64,000 bases of DNA from Rhizopus arrhizus (GCA_024220505.1 JAKZZE010000030.1:591501-655500); one strand, 5' to 3'; shown: positions 28,988 to 41,491, counted from the first letter of the stretch. Translations and numbers: made by a program. Notes: generated by a model from the letters alone, not told the origin.

Positions 28988-29561
28988 TTTTAATAAAGAT
29001 TGGGTTGAAAATGTTAAATGAAAAAGGATGAAGTTTGTTACGCGTCTATTAATAAAATAATGCATTTATATACTTGTTTTTTTAATAAATGCAAAGTATT
29101 ATACTCTTCCCCTAACTTTATGTGTATTGCATAAATGAAAAATGAAGTCTGCATAATTGTAATTGGTATTTATGTTTTTTTAATGGAGTTAAAAAACCGT
29201 TTCAGTGCACCGACTGTAGTAATTTTATAAGTTTCAGGGAGCAAATATTGAAAAAGCAATACTATTTTTATATTGTATTATGCATCAGGACTAGTGCTTT
29301 CATATGATGTATGAAATATAGCATTTTTTTTAGTATATCAGTAGTAATGGTAGCGAAACCATATTTAGGAAAAACACTGAAACGGTTTTTTAACTCACTG
29401 TACTCGGTAAATGTCGAGATGTCGAAATGAGAATGTACGAATGACAAAAGAAAAAAAGCAGAAAAATAATGCGCAGTGATGAATTAGTAAGCAGCGAAAG
29501 TTCTGGGAAAATTGGAGGGTGCAATGAATGCGTTTACTACAATTGACAAACTCCTCAAGCG

Positions 29562-29776
29562 AAGCCGCAAAACCGTTCGAATGTACCTTTGAATTTTGAT
29601 TGTCTATAGTGCTGTTTAGGGTGTGCTTAGGGTGACGTATAATACCTCATCGGAAAGCGAAGAGTTTGTACTTTTAGGCAATATGTATTATAGGTAGCGC
29701 TTAATAAGAGTAATGTGTCGCAAAAGGTGCAGAAAGAAAAAAATACGTTTTGTGCGAACGGTTTTGTTGCCCGCTG
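29562..29776 (-). mobile_element. Isolated right end (foldback arm) of a further Tc1 family
   Basis: Outer end …CGAACGGTTTTGTTGCCCGCTG followed by TA (29777-29778), with an inverted inner copy GCCGCAAAACCGTTCGAATG at 29564-29583. The 215-bp length equals the foldback arms of complete Tc1 elements here. No left end is seen, so it is a remnant. Contains ATACCTCATCGGAAAGCGA, similar to ATACCTCATTAGAAAGCGA in the Tc1-1 arms. Confidence 0.55.
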
Positions 29777-29778
29777 TA

Positions 29779-30565
29779 TCTTTTGTGAGCTAATTTCAGG
29801 TCTTGCTCAACTAATGTAAATAGCTTTGAAATCTTCCTTTAATAAAAGTATTCGACTTGAGAAATATTGTTCAGTCTCCATAATTCTTTATCCTATTTTC
29901 AACGTTTAAAATACTTCAGTTTTACTAACAAAAATAAAAAATGGAGATTTCAATCTACTTTTTACTGTGTAGATATTAACATAATTTTCTTTTTTTAAAA
30001 AAAAAAGCGCCAAAAGTTTTCCACATATTGCGTGGCTAATGTTTCCTTGATGAGATCATGTGATGACTTCAAATAAAGCCGGAGAAAATATTGCACCGTC
30101 GATTACGTACGCCTACAATAACTTTTGTATGTGCTTACTTGTACAATATTCCTAAGATACTTTATTTAACATACAAATACATATTGTACTTAAAAGTTAA
30201 TTATACGTGGACATTAAAAATGCTATCGTAAAATATATTACAAAATTTGCTTTCTACAGTGCTAAAAACTTATTTATTATTTATTTTTGGAAAAAAATAA
30301 AATATATTGTAAAATTATGGTATAACTGTTTTTTAACGTCGATGTATATGTACATGTGGGCAGACTGTGAGCAGTTTTTTGAACTGCATTTTGGTTTTGC
30401 ACTATTTCGAAAAAGTCAGAAGTGAAATGTAAAACCCGTAATTAAGCTTGTTTTGCTGTTGGTTCTATAGTTCACCGAATTGAAAGTCTTTTCTGTAAAT
30501 ATAAAGTGGTTTACTCGCAAATAAAAATAAAGAAATGTAGTAATGGGTGTATTCTGAGTATAGAA
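29779..30565. other. AT-rich stretch, no gene recognised
   Basis: About 790 bp with only short low-complexity ORFs. I see no repeat partner elsewhere in the window and no RNA gene; it may be old host sequence. Confidence 0.4.
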
Positions 30566-30567
30566 TA

Positions 30568-30939
30568 CAGTAGATGAAAAATGTGAACAGCCTTTAGGGA
30601 AAATCGACTTTTTTTTTTGGCTATATCTAGAGATGCATTCCAACAACCGGCTAGGGACTCCCATGGACATTTAAATCAACAAAGAAGATATCAGAAGACT
30701 ATATAGCGTACTTGTCTGAGACTCTGAGCGTTCCTTATTGTATCCATATAAAAGCAAGTGCAACTTCAAGAGCCCTTGGTTTTTTTTTTACTCAATTTCT
30801 CTCACTACTTCTCATCATCATGCCTAAATCTATACCAATGGAAAAGCAATCCAGAAATAAAAGATATATCACTAAATAGCATGAAGATAGAGGATATTTC
30901 AGATGAATGCCATGTTCATTCTGGCACATTTTAAAGGTA
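30568..30939 (+). mobile_element. Tc1 family III remnant (Tc1-14), left part
   Basis: Starts CAGTAGATGAAAAATGTG after TA (30566-30567) and follows Tc1-3, including the MPKSIPMEKQS start at ~30821, with a deletion of ~130 bp. It is broken by element H1 at GGTA; the sequence resumes at 34809 (TGCTAGAAAGCTTTTTC, cf. TACTAGGAAGCTTTTTC in Tc1-3) and soon becomes unrecognisable. Confidence 0.75.
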
Positions 30940-33900
30940 CACTACGGCGCAAAGAATCCTGCTTGAAGGATACGAATACTCGTTGCAGCATTTTTTTACA
31001 GCGCTTCTGGTGTATTTTTGAGTTTATTTTTTGGTTGTTCTCCGCATTTTTTCTTAAAATGCTCTATTCATTTTTATTGCTCCACTTTTTTTTTTTTTTT
31101 TTTTTTTGCAGGTAGATATTGAAATGGGCTGGATCTACTTGGCAAAATCACTTTTTGAACTATATAAAACCTGAGTTTTGCTGTTAAAAGACGTAACGAA
31201 CCGATATTACACAACTTGCATTTTTCTGCATTATGATTGTAATGGTCGTAAAAAAGATTCCTTTTCATTAGTTTTTTTAAGCAATTACAAAGTAAGTAGA
31301 TTGTGTACAATTTTTTATTTTTTAAAAAAAAAAATGTTCCGCGACTCTCTTTTTTGTTTCTATCTTGAACTATATTTTGTGGTTGTTTTTAGAATAGATA
31401 ATTTGCAACAACAAAAAAAGAGACAACTTATAACTCCATTGCTGCCAAAAATGTAAAAAAAGAACAAAGCTTACGTTTTTTTATGCCTCTGTCAATTGTC
31501 GTATCTTAAACCACTTCCACATCTTGTGCTCTAGCTGATATGTTTTTAATGGAAACTTAAAATGTGAAAAAGAAGACATGTAAGCATTATGGCAAAGAGT
31601 CAGTAATGCACCTGTACCTTTAGTTCTATTTATTTTAGCAAATTTAAACAAGACATGCTTTAATTGCTGTAACTTTTCTTTGTATCCAATTGTAGTACTG
31701 CTTCATTATACTTTTACTAGTCGAGTTACATTACAAACTTTTTATGTTAATTGAACTGGGAGTAATTTGTCATAGTTGTGAATCTTTATTTTTTTGTATT
31801 AAATATGGAGGAATAAACTGAAGAATATAAATGCGTAATAGATATAAACAAGAGATGTATAAACTATTATCAAATTCAGACCATATACAATAAAGTAATT
31901 TGTTTATAAATTACTTCTTCATTGGGTAAAAATATTGATTTGAGTAGGTTGACCTTTGTTATTATACTTTTTCTCTGTTATAGTCAGTTTAATTGAAGCC
32001 AAAGGAATTCAATCTGTTTGACTACTAATAATTGTTGTAATCATGAATTAAAATAAACCGAATTTCAAAAATAATTGTAATAAAAAAAAAAGCGAGTTTG
32101 CAAATGCTCTAGGATGACGTCGTTATAACTTACAAGCGTTTCAAAAAGTACAAGAAACTTCCGATTGTACTTCTTTTCTTTCTTCATGTAATCCTGCTAC
32201 GAAATTCTTACGGCTCATAATTACTTTTACTATTCTAAACACTTGCTAACAATTAAACTGTTATTATTTATCTTGTACCTTAATCTAGTTTTTACAATTA
32301 TTTAACAAGAATTAGCTTTTTTTTAAGGTAAATAGTGATCGTTTGTTGATATACATTGCATCTAATGTATGTTTATAGTATATGAGCTACATTCCGTTTA
32401 GTCCTATGCTTTATGAAATATTTAGTAGAAAAAAAGTCTTTATTTGGTAGGAAAAAAAAAAAAAAAAAAAAAACATACAAGTTCAGTACTCATAATGAAA
32501 AAAATCTTATTTTGATTAGCATATTGGATATAAGGCTATAAATCCCTTTAACAACAACGTAACACTGTAGAGATAATGGAAGGTGTCAAATAACATATCA
32601 TTTTGCAGTGCAACTTGTTAACAGATACAAAACCTGAAGCTTTGTTTAAAAACTCTTAAAACGATTTTTTTTATTACAGCTACAAAACGTATAAAAATAG
32701 TTTCTTGTAAAAGGTTTTAAGCATAGAAACATATGCATAGAATTTATTTGGATTATAGTCGAAAAGTGATTTACGTGAATACAGCAATACATAAGAGAAG
32801 ATTAGATATATATTTTGGATGGAGTTTTGATGGTAATTAAAAAAAAGAACATGGAAAAAGAAGTTATTAAATCATAGACATAGGCATAAAAGCATAAAAA
32901 AATAAAAAAAAGAAGGCTACATAAATGAAATGAAGAAAAAGGCATTAAAGATCGGAAAGCATACCATTATGTCTACCACCCGTTCTGGCACTCGTCCTAC
33001 TTCTCGTCGTCAAAATAAAAAGAGAAGAATATAATTGTTTCTTTTTCTTTTTATTGTTTTATCTTTTGTTAAATAAATTCTACTATTATTTGTTAAATGT
33101 CGTTTAGAATTGTCTTGTCATGACTAGATCTCCATGATGGTAATGTTGGTACTTTTTTATATAGCTTAGTTATTATTCTTCAATGCCATTGGTCCTATGA
33201 CGTTAATTATATGAAATAAACTTACATGGATTTTAAAACATTATTTTATTTTTTTATTTTTTTTTCGTATATTCATTATTACTCTACTTTGTTAACAGTT
33301 TTTGATACTTTTAGTTATTGCTGATATGCACCATGTTTTGAAAACAAAATAGCTAAAACTAAATCAGCTCAAACAGTCGACGCATTACAAATGAAAAAAA
33401 AAATAACAATTATTATGTTGCATGGGTATGAAGTTGTTGAATGTTGTATTCCTTTTAACCATTTCTTTTTATCTTTGCTTATAGTAAGCTCTAGTATTCT
33501 TTTACTTCAAATATTGCGAGAGCTTTAGTCAAACAAGATGTTTTTAACGAATGGTTCACTAATTAAAGAAAACTTAGTTATGGCTACATTACAACATGCA
33601 ACAACCCTTGCTCTTCTTCATATCTTTATTTGTATTTCTTTCCGCTCCTTACCTTGACACTTTACTGACTTTATCTGTAGTGTGCAACCTAGCTGTATAA
33701 TCAATACTCTATCATGCTGTAGACCAGTTTGTCGCAACTATTCATCCTCTGCTTTTGTATACTATGCTTGGTGTGTTGTTTCATATTGTGTATGCTGTTG
33801 ATATTAGGTAAAATTATACTCTATGTTGCTTCAGATAGATTGAACCTTAACCAACATCATATTGTATAGATAGTATGTTTGAACAAGACAAAAGGTATAA

Positions 33901-34808
33901 TTTGTTTGCTTGTTACTTTTTTCTTAACTGATGTTTTTTATTTATTAGATTTTAATACTTTGTTTTATTTTGCAATGTGGATTTTGTATGAAGCAACTGT
34001 AATGATATTAACGATAACAGCAATGATGATAGAGTATTATGAAACCCAATAAAGCATAGGCGCACGGACTTGAGGAAAAGTAACAATGGTTGTATAAGAC
34101 AATTATCCATCATGTGATAAAAAAAAAAGGAAAACAATTTTGGTAAATAGAAATAAAATTGCATATGTTTAAATATTAATTATTCTGTTGAATGTAGATT
34201 GCAATGTAGATTGTTGAAAGTAATTAAATCTGCTAAATGGGTTGCATTGAATATTGTCGAGGACAGGTAAGTAATGACGTACGATTATATTGGATCTGTT
34301 CATTCTGTATTCCTTTTTTTTTATTATTCCTTTTCTTTTATTATTCTTTTTCTTTTATTATTTTTTTTTTTGCTATTACTTTTTTTTTTGTTATTACTTT
34401 TTTTTTTATTCAAATGAATAATATAATAAAATAAATAAAGCATCGTATTATTAAATCATTTAAATTTGTCCATTTATACTGCCCTATACAATAATAAACC
34501 TACCCATTTTACTGGACATAATTGATTAAACATAGCCATACTCTGCTTATATACAGAACAGCTAATGTCTGCCTCGTCCAATTAAATTGTTATACTTTAG
34601 ACCAATTTTATTCCATTTTACTCCAATTTTGCCTCATCCAATTAAATTGTTATGTGAAAGCGTATGAGAGTTCATGTAGCATCATGTTTTACTCCAATGT
34701 TATTCCAATTTTATTCTAAATTATGCTAAATTCGACATTTTTAGCATCTTTATTTTATTAATCCGCGCCTACTATGAGTGTTATGCGGAGATTTTTTGCG
34801 CCGTAGTG
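30940..34808 (+). mobile_element. CACTA-type non-coding element H1
   Basis: 3869 bp with inverted termini CACTACGGCGCAAAGAATCC and (reverse) CACTACGGCGCAAAAAATCT, and the 3-bp duplication GTA (30937-30939, 34809-34811), as in CACTA/EnSpm elements. Inserted inside a Tc1 remnant. H2 (46619-52265) is a close copy. No transposase or other credible ORF; long poly-A/T tracts. A short conserved ORF (MSTTRSGTRPTSRRQNKKRR, ATG near 32970) is preserved in both copies but has no assigned role. Probably non-autonomous. Confidence 0.85.
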
Positions 34809-34811
34809 GTA

Positions 34812-35173
34812 TGCTAGAAAGCTTTTTCTGTTATGTTCTGGTGAAGTCATTTAAAGATAGCAACAAAACCAAAAGAATACTTTTTTGGACTGAAGTTTAT
34901 TTAAGACAATCTTAATTCTTCAAAAAAGAAACCATTACAAAGTCTTCTATTTATATTCTTCTATCAGTTGGCGGGTAAATGAGTAGTTATGAGCGTAGAT
35001 CCAATAATTGACATGTTTGATTGAAGAATGATCACTGAATCGATTATGAAAAATTTTAATTCGTTGTTTTTATAGATCTTATTGTTTTTTAAATGATCTG
35101 GGAGAATTGTCCCGTCTTCATTGAGAGAAAAGATACATTTACATGAAATGCCTCCAGTCAGATCAAATTTGAC
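34812..35173. other. Unassigned stretch between H1 and Tc1-10
   Basis: The first ~50 bp continue the Tc1-14 remnant. The rest (34870-35173) has LTR-like character but no confirmed ends or partner copy in the window. Confidence 0.35.
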
Positions 35174-35175
35174 TA

Positions 35176-35895
35176 CAGTAGCGGACAAAACTGGTGCACA
35201 AAACTTTTTTCGGCTTTTAACTACCATTACCTGCTCATGGTAATTGCAATAGTCATGAAACTATATTAGAAGGAGGATATACTAGTCATTGTAATTTATG
35301 TATATTCTAAGCATGATATTATTAAAACTGAGCGATAAGCGTGCTTTTTATTTATAAAATTTTATATTTTCTAAAAACCGCAAAAGTGGCTAAGACCTTA
35401 GACTTTATATAATCATCTCATCTCTTGATATCATCGGATAGTCTTCTTTGCATATGCTAATAATATGCGTGTATATCACTTTCAGTAAAAGAACCTGACT
35501 CTTTAACTATTCTTTTCCAAAGATCATCTACCCTTTTTGGTCTAGTGTCGTATCGTTATAGCTTTGCCATCAATTGCCACCGGGCATGCTTAAGCAGACT
35601 TAGGTCGGGATTAGTGGCGGCTAGACCTTTAGCACAGAAGCGTTGTCATCAAAAATTGAGTTTGTGGCATGCGTTGACTTGTGCTTTGTGTCATTGTCAT
35701 GCTGAAACGAGAGATTACGACGTTTTAGACCACTATACGCTAGGCTTTTGTGATATGAAGTAAGCGAAATATATGTGTATATTTATGAGTTCATTATACT
35801 ATCGTATACTTGACACGCATATCCTGTTCCTCAATATCTAGTACAGCCTTAAAACATAACAGAGCAGCCAGCATGCTTTATTGTGTGATCACCGT
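35176..35895 (-). mobile_element. Truncated Tc1 family IV copy (Tc1-10)
   Basis: Starts CAGTAGCGGACAAAACTGG after TA (35174-35175) and matches 50112-50833 of Tc1-13 up to GATCACCGT, where LTR K2 begins abruptly. The other half is absent. No functional transposase. Confidence 0.88.
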
Positions 35896-36540
35896 TGTTT
35901 GGGAAAGGGGAGTTTTAGGTAAATATAATATAGCAACAAAGATAAAGAAATACTGTTAGAACTTGGTATCTCTTTATTAAGTTAAGATAACTATTGTTTT
36001 TATTTTAGATTCTACATGTAAAAAGTAAGAGTATTTATAGACATGATACGGATAAAGAATTAGGGCAGATTTATAATCAACTTGACAGAATAGATGATTA
36101 CTATTTCTAATTATTAGTTTAGCCTGTTCCTAGCTTGTATTGTCAATTATGCTATTGGGATGGTTTCAGATATAACTATTTAAGGAGACGGTACGGATGA
36201 ATATAAAGACCTTTAGTTCCGTGATTGGATATCATTGTTAACAATAATATCTCAGTCAGGATAAATGTTTTCATGACTAATGATGATCCGGTAAGTAATC
36301 GTCATTTTCTATTCAACATGCTCATATTATCAATAAACTATATTACAACCATGTCATCTTATTTGACTATGTGAAGTTAATATGAATAAAGCTTAATATA
36401 AAATCTAATCAAAGTATTTTATTGATCTGTGTTGGGAATAATATTATAAATGATTCCAAGTTATGTCAACATATTATTTAGGATCATATTTGATTCCTTT
36501 TACTAAAATAAAGTGACTATAATCTTATGTATCCTTAACA
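35896..36540 (-). repeat. LTR K2 with mismatched flanks
   Basis: 645 bp closely matching K1 (23997-24647). Left flank …CACCGT is truncated Tc1-10; right flank GATGG is the interior of the J RNase H gene. No target duplication is present, so the two sides were probably brought together by recombination between K-family LTRs at different sites. Confidence 0.85.
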
Positions 36541-38520
36541 GATGGCATAGGCTTCAACTTCGGTAGTAGTCAATTTTCTTTCATTTTCTTTCAAAGCTTT
36601 AGAAGCATAAGCTATGACCGTTTCACCTTTACTAGAACCATCCGGTGATTGAGAGAGTATCGCACCGATACCAGTGCTACAACCGTCCGTAGTAAGTATT
36701 TGATTTTGATTTTGATCTGGATACGATAGAATTGGAGGATTAGAGAGTATTTGTTTTACCCTTATAAATGCATTTTCTTGTTCTTTATCCCAAATGAAGT
36801 TCTCTTCTTTCTTCAATAATCGAGTGATAGGACGCATTAGGGCAGCATAATTTTGAATATATCTTCTGTAATAATTTGTCGTACCCAGTAAGGAACGCAC
36901 TTCCGATACGCGTGAAGGAATCTTCATTTCAGTCAATTTTGATACATTACGTGAAGTAGGGAGTACACCTTTGGCAGATACGATATGTCCTAGATATTCT
37001 ACACTTTCACAGGCAAAATGACACTTTAATTTCTTTAAACGTAGGTTAGCCGCATTACACGTTTCAAATACTGTTCGCAAATGCATTAGATGTTCATCTA
37101 TGTTTTTAGAATATACTATAATGTCGTCAATAAAGACAAACACAAATCTGCCAATGAATGGAGTCATCAGTGAAGACATCATTCGTTGATACGTATCACT
37201 TGCTGTGCAGAGTCCGAATGGCATGACAAGGAATTCGTAGGTACCATATTTTGTTATAAAACCTGTTTTCTCGATTGAATCTTCGTGTAAAGGCACCTGC
37301 CAATATCCTGATGCAGCATCTAGGGTAGAAAATACCGTGGCGCCCCCAAGTGAGTCTAATAATTCATTTATGTGTGGCAATGGGTAGACCATCTTCTTTG
37401 TATCCTTGTTCAATTTACGAAAGTCAACCACGAGTCTCAGACCTTTATCCTTCTTTTGTACGAAGAAAACTGGTGAAGTCCATCGTCCTTTGGAGGGTCA
37501 GATCAGTCCCTTTTCAAGCAACTGTTTCAATTCTTCTTTAAGATGAGTATCTTCTTCCCATGTGAGGCGGTAGGGTTTTGTCTTGATCAATTCATTCTGG
37601 TCTTTCAACTCTATTATATGTTCATATTCTTTAGATATCTTACCCAGACCAGAATTTTCGGCAAAGCTATTTGAGAATTGTTTGATAAGGTGCTTGATTT
37701 CTTCTGGAGTGTTCTCTTCTGTTGATGAAGGGGTAGCTGACAATTCCGGATTGGTATCAAATATTTCCTTATCACCCGTAATCTCTTCATCATAGGTAAT
37801 TAATTTATCGAAATTATTGTTAGTATCTTTTGAGTTAGTATTGTTTGTATCTTTATCATATTCGATTTCCCTTATAGAAATAGTGTACACCCGTGCTTGT
37901 TTACTTGGTTTTTCAATAGTACTTTTACCCTGCAAGAGTATTCTGGACTTGCCTCCTTTAGTAGGAATGATGATTATATTTTCTTTCAATTTCTGAGTAA
38001 CATCAAATTGCTTGAACCATGTCATTCCAAGGATACATGTATCATCTTCACAGTCATCACTGATCACCATGTGTTCAGGTCTAAGTTTACCAGCGACACG
38101 GATGGGTACAGATAGCGTAATATTAGAACGACAGCGAGGATCATTTCTAGTATTTGAATTCCTTTTATCATCTACGCTTGCGATGGGAATAGTATCTCCA
38201 TTGGGCAACAACCTTAATCGTTTGGCGAGCGCACGACTAATCAATGATACGGAGGCACCAGAATCGAATATGGCTTCTATCTTATGATCATAAATTGTGA
38301 TTGGGGCTCTTAACGGAGTTGATCGTTTCATAGCATTTTGATCATAAGGGTAATCATAATCAGTGTCATCGTCTTCAGAGTAAAAATCGGTATCTTGCTC
38401 AGAATCACCAATCAGATCTTCAACCTCGGATCCTTTGTAACTACTAGATGATGTGTATTCGTCAGATTCAGATGCATCGGTTTCATAATATTCGTTTTCA
38501 TCATCAGTAGATTCATTAAC
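36541..38520 (-). pseudogene. Element J Pol (protease, RT, partial RNase H), truncated
   Basis: Minus-strand frame continuous with J Gag once Tc1-11 is removed, so J had a fused Gag-Pol. Aspartic protease AIFDSGASVSLISRALA (~38270); RT with GLRLVVDFRKLN, FSTLDAASGYWQV, FGLCTASDTYQRMM and the active-site FIDDIIVYS; RNase H begins TTDGCSTGIGAIL and is cut at EVEAYAI by LTR K2. One TGA at about 37500 replaces a probable CGA just after LLEKGLI. Integrase and the 3' end are missing. Confidence 0.9.
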
Positions 38521-38522
38521 TA

Positions 38523-40135
38523 CAGTGGGTGAAAAAACTCTAAAAACGTTATGATATTATTAGCGTTTTTGGATGCTCTGTTTTATCAAGTTGGTGTATC
38601 ACCGTGAAATTTTGCACATATGTAGCACAGATAGTAGCATATCGTATGCTATATTTTCAATCTCAGCTGATAAATACTGATCCGAAATCAACTGCTAAAA
38701 GAAGACTGGCTTATTTTTAGAGTTTTTTCACTTCCATAATTGTCGGATACACGGACCGACAGACAGACTTTGCGGACTTTTATTGACATATTATGAGTCA
38801 TAAAGTCTCCAAAAGTATAAAAAGAATCGTTTTTCTCTTTTTCTTCAAATTTTTCCATTTAATTTTTTAAATTTCCTAAACACTTCAACTATGCCTAAAT
38901 CTCTCTCAGCTGACATCAAAAACAATATAAAGTCCGCTCTACTTGCCGGAAAAGACTCTATGGATGTTGCAAGCCGCCTTGGGGTTACGTATGCAACGGT
39001 TAATAACTATGCGAACAAGTTTTTCCCTAACCGACAGCGTGGACTTGGTGGTAGACCGATGGTTGTGTCCGCTCAGACGAAGAGATTCATCAAAATTCAG
39101 GTGGTACATGGCCAACTCAAGACTGCGAGGGAAGTACATGATAAACTTATGGAACTAGGGTATTCCATATCGTACAAAACCGCTATAAACGTATTAAAAT
39201 CGATGAACTTCTTTTCTGCGATTAAGGTCAAAAAGCCTTTATTAACCACAAAACACATGAAGAGACGGCTAGCGTGGGCCAAAAAGTACCAAAACTGGAT
39301 TACAGATGACTGGCGACGTGTAGTGTTCTCTGATGAAACAAAAGTCAACATTTGGGGCTCTGACGGATGTAAATACTATTGGTCAAGACCAGGGGACCCT
39401 CTTAAGCCTCACCATATCGACGTAACAGTTAAGCATGGAGGCGGTAGTTTAATGATGTGGGGGTGCATGACCTATGAGGGACCTGGGTACGCCTGTCAAA
39501 TATACGATGGAACTATGAACTCGGATCTTTACCAACATATATTGGATACAACACTTCGGGAAACAATGGAGTACTATGATATGGATTGGTCTACAGCATA
39601 CTTTCAGCACGATAGTGATCCAAAGCACCGTTCCAAGTCAACTATCCAATGGCTAAATGCCAATGGAGTTAACTATATTGATGACTGGCCAGCTCAAAGT
39701 CCTGATCTTAACCCTATTGAGCATCTTTGGCATCATTTGAAGTTGAAGCTATCGTTATATGACAAGAAAGCCAAGGGTGTTCATGAATTGAAAAGGAATG
39801 GAACTCCTTTGATAAAGAAGTTTGCAGAAGGTATATTGACACTATGCCTGCACGTATTAAAGCAGTAATCGATGCCAATGGTGGATCTACGAAGTATTAA
39901 GTCATCTATAACATAATAAAAGGAAAAGGAAAAAACTCTAAAAATAAACCTACAACACTTCCATCGCATTTACGGACTGTTAAATAATATTCTGAGATTA
40001 AAAATTTCATGAGACGTAACAGAAATTCAAATAAACATGTCATAAAGTTGTTGCATCATCTAAATCACTATACATGCTCACAGAGGCTAAAAACAGAAAA
40101 AATGTCTGACGTTTTTAGAGTTTTTTCACCCACTG
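38523..40135 (+). mobile_element. Tc1/mariner element Tc1-11 (family II)
   Basis: 1613 bp with the same termini as Tc1-2 (CAGTGGGTGAAAAAACTC…), TA at 38521-38522 and 40136-40137, inserted in J Gag-Pol. Joining across it gives NNGSV then VNESTDDENE in frame. Confidence 0.95.
38891..39900 (+). pseudogene. Tc1-11 transposase, 13-bp deletion near the C-terminus
   Basis: Open from MPKSLSADIKNNIKSALL through helix-turn-helix, VFSDETKVNIWGSDG, HDSDPKHRSK and PDLNPIEHLWHHLK to KAKGVHEL. There, 13 nt present in Tc1-2 are missing, shifting the last ~45 codons. All catalytic residues are upstream of the break, so the protein would be full-core but with a wrong tail. It is the least damaged transposase after Tc1-6 and Tc1-9. 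Confidence 0.93.
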
Positions 40136-40137
40136 TA

Positions 40138-40473
40138 TACTGAACCATTATTGCTTATAGTAATTTTCAATTCTTTCATATCATTGCAAAGTTCCCGTAT
40201 AACAGTACTTATATCACTTGACACCTCGGATACAGTACTTGGATTACCATTCTTAGACGCAACAAGTGGGCCTCTTTTGGTATTACCGTGGAATTTTTCA
40301 TCATCGATTATATCATACCTCTTAAAGTTAGTTTCAATCCTTTTAGCTTCTTTGATCATTGCTTCCCAGTCAGTCCTAATAGAAGGAGGTGCCCTATCTA
40401 ATTCATAAATAATATCTCTTTTCAAAGCCTTTCTAAAATGACGCATTTTGTATTTCGCAGATAATTCTTCACC
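40138..40473 (-). CDS. Element J Gag, C-terminal part
   Basis: Continues Gag after solo LTR M: E-S-A then GEELSAKYKMRHFRKALKR, followed by WEAMIKEAKRIETNFKRY, similar in arrangement to the Gag of element E (WEAAVKDAKQLES). No zinc knuckle seen before the Tc1-11 break. The frame then runs directly into Pol. Confidence 0.85.
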
Positions 40474-40478
40474 TGCTG

Positions 40479-40902
40479 TGTTTTGCCAAGTATTAAGATA
40501 AGAGACAAAAACTAAAAAAGACAATAGTTGTGAAACTAAAGATTATATGTTGCTTTATTAATAAAAACATTTGAGGCTATTTATACTTTTTGGATGTCTG
40601 GATCTTTACCGCTATTTCAATTGATCGGTTAAAAGAATAATGTGGGAAGGATGGGAAGATAAAGGAAAGATAGTAGATAATCAATAGCCGCTGTCTTCTT
40701 GACGAATCAAGGGACAATGAAGTAGATAAATTATTGATCTAACGATAATTATCGAATAAGGTTGAATTGAACTGCCGTTGTTGTAATCAAGTTCCGATAT
40801 AGTCGTGGGGACGCCGATAGGGACAACAGGGCAGAGTTGGCTATTGCGGAGATCTCTCGTTTATCCATGAATGTTCACTTTACTAGTTGCGTGGATACAA
40901 CA
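40479..40902 (-). repeat. Solo LTR M in J gag
   Basis: 424 bp, TGTTTTGCCAAG…GTGGATACAACA, with the 5-bp duplication TGCTG (40474-40478, 40903-40907). Excising it with one TGCTG rejoins the gag frame perfectly. No other copy in the window. Confidence 0.88.
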
Positions 40903-41286
40903 TGCTGATTCCAACAAGTTACACAGTTCATCGAATTGTATTTTTAGATTCTCTACGCATTGGTCTTTACGTTGCTTCAAATTGATCATCTTGTTCCACC
41001 ATAAATCAATAGCAGATTCGTCAGGTGCAAACGATTTCTTAAATTCCTTTTCAAATTTATCCCATGTAATAATAGAATTTTCGTTGTTATTCCACCAGAC
41101 TTCCGCTCTTCCTTTCAGACGATTGCCAACCACGAATAGGACATCAGTGTCCGTTAATTTCAAACCATTTCTGAGTCGTTCGATTTGCTTAAACCATTTC
41201 AAACCATCGCCAGCATCGTTTTCACCAGTGAAAGAAGGTGGTTTTTCAATCAAAGAACTAAGTATTTGACTTTGCTTATCTCCCAT
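40903..41286 (-). CDS. Element J Gag, N-terminal part
   Basis: Start ATG at 41286 (MGDKQSQILSSLIEKPPSF). Contains the capsid-like LKWFKQIERLRNGLKLTD, LKGRAEVWWNNNENSIITW and QRKDQCVENLKIQFDELCNLLES, parallel to the Gag of element E (…KGNAGIWWDSIEDYVTTW). Interrupted after ESA by LTR M. It lies about 78 nt from the PBS. Confidence 0.9.
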
Positions 41287-41363
41287 ATTTCATGTATAAA
41301 TAATCTTCACTTTTGATTTCACGATAGTTTTATTAAATAACTAGTTTTCTTTTTGTTTTAAAT

Positions 41364-41382
41364 CCCCCTGGTAGCCTCACCA
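41364..41382 (-). other. Primer-binding site of element J
   Basis: Minus strand TGGTGAGGCTACCAGGGGG beginning four bases inside the presumed LTR J start (41387). Differs from the PBS of A and E, so a third primer tRNA is used in this window. Confidence 0.65.
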
Positions 41383-41491
41383 ATTTTGACAATAAAGTTT
41401 TTAAGTAGGTTATAGAAAAATACAGGTTCGAAGATATTTTCCTAGTGAGCAATCGATAATCTTTATTTAAAATAATAATGTGATATATATA

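Larger units (their letters stand above)
23762..29400 (-). mobile_element. Tc1/mariner element Tc1-7 (family VII) with nested Tc1-8, Tc1-9 and LTR K1
   Basis: Termini CAGTGAGTTAAAAAACCG… with TA at 23760-23761 and 29401-29402. Without the guests its length is about 1.66 kb, normal for Tc1. Inner inverted copies at 23952-23975 and 29184-29210 make foldback arms of ~215 bp. Transposase halves lie at 24648-25136 and 28462-28987. Confidence 0.9.

Noticed and set aside
29530..29596. Helix-turn-helix-like peptide TIDKLLKRSRKTVRMYL
   Set aside because: It overlaps the inner inverted repeat of a Tc1 arm and stops at once; no downstream DDE domain follows. Probably chance.
32970..33032. Basic 21-codon ORF in H1 as a histone-like or antimicrobial peptide gene
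   Set aside because: It is short; in H2 the stop is lost and the frame runs on. No evidence beyond presence in both copies; kept only as a remark.
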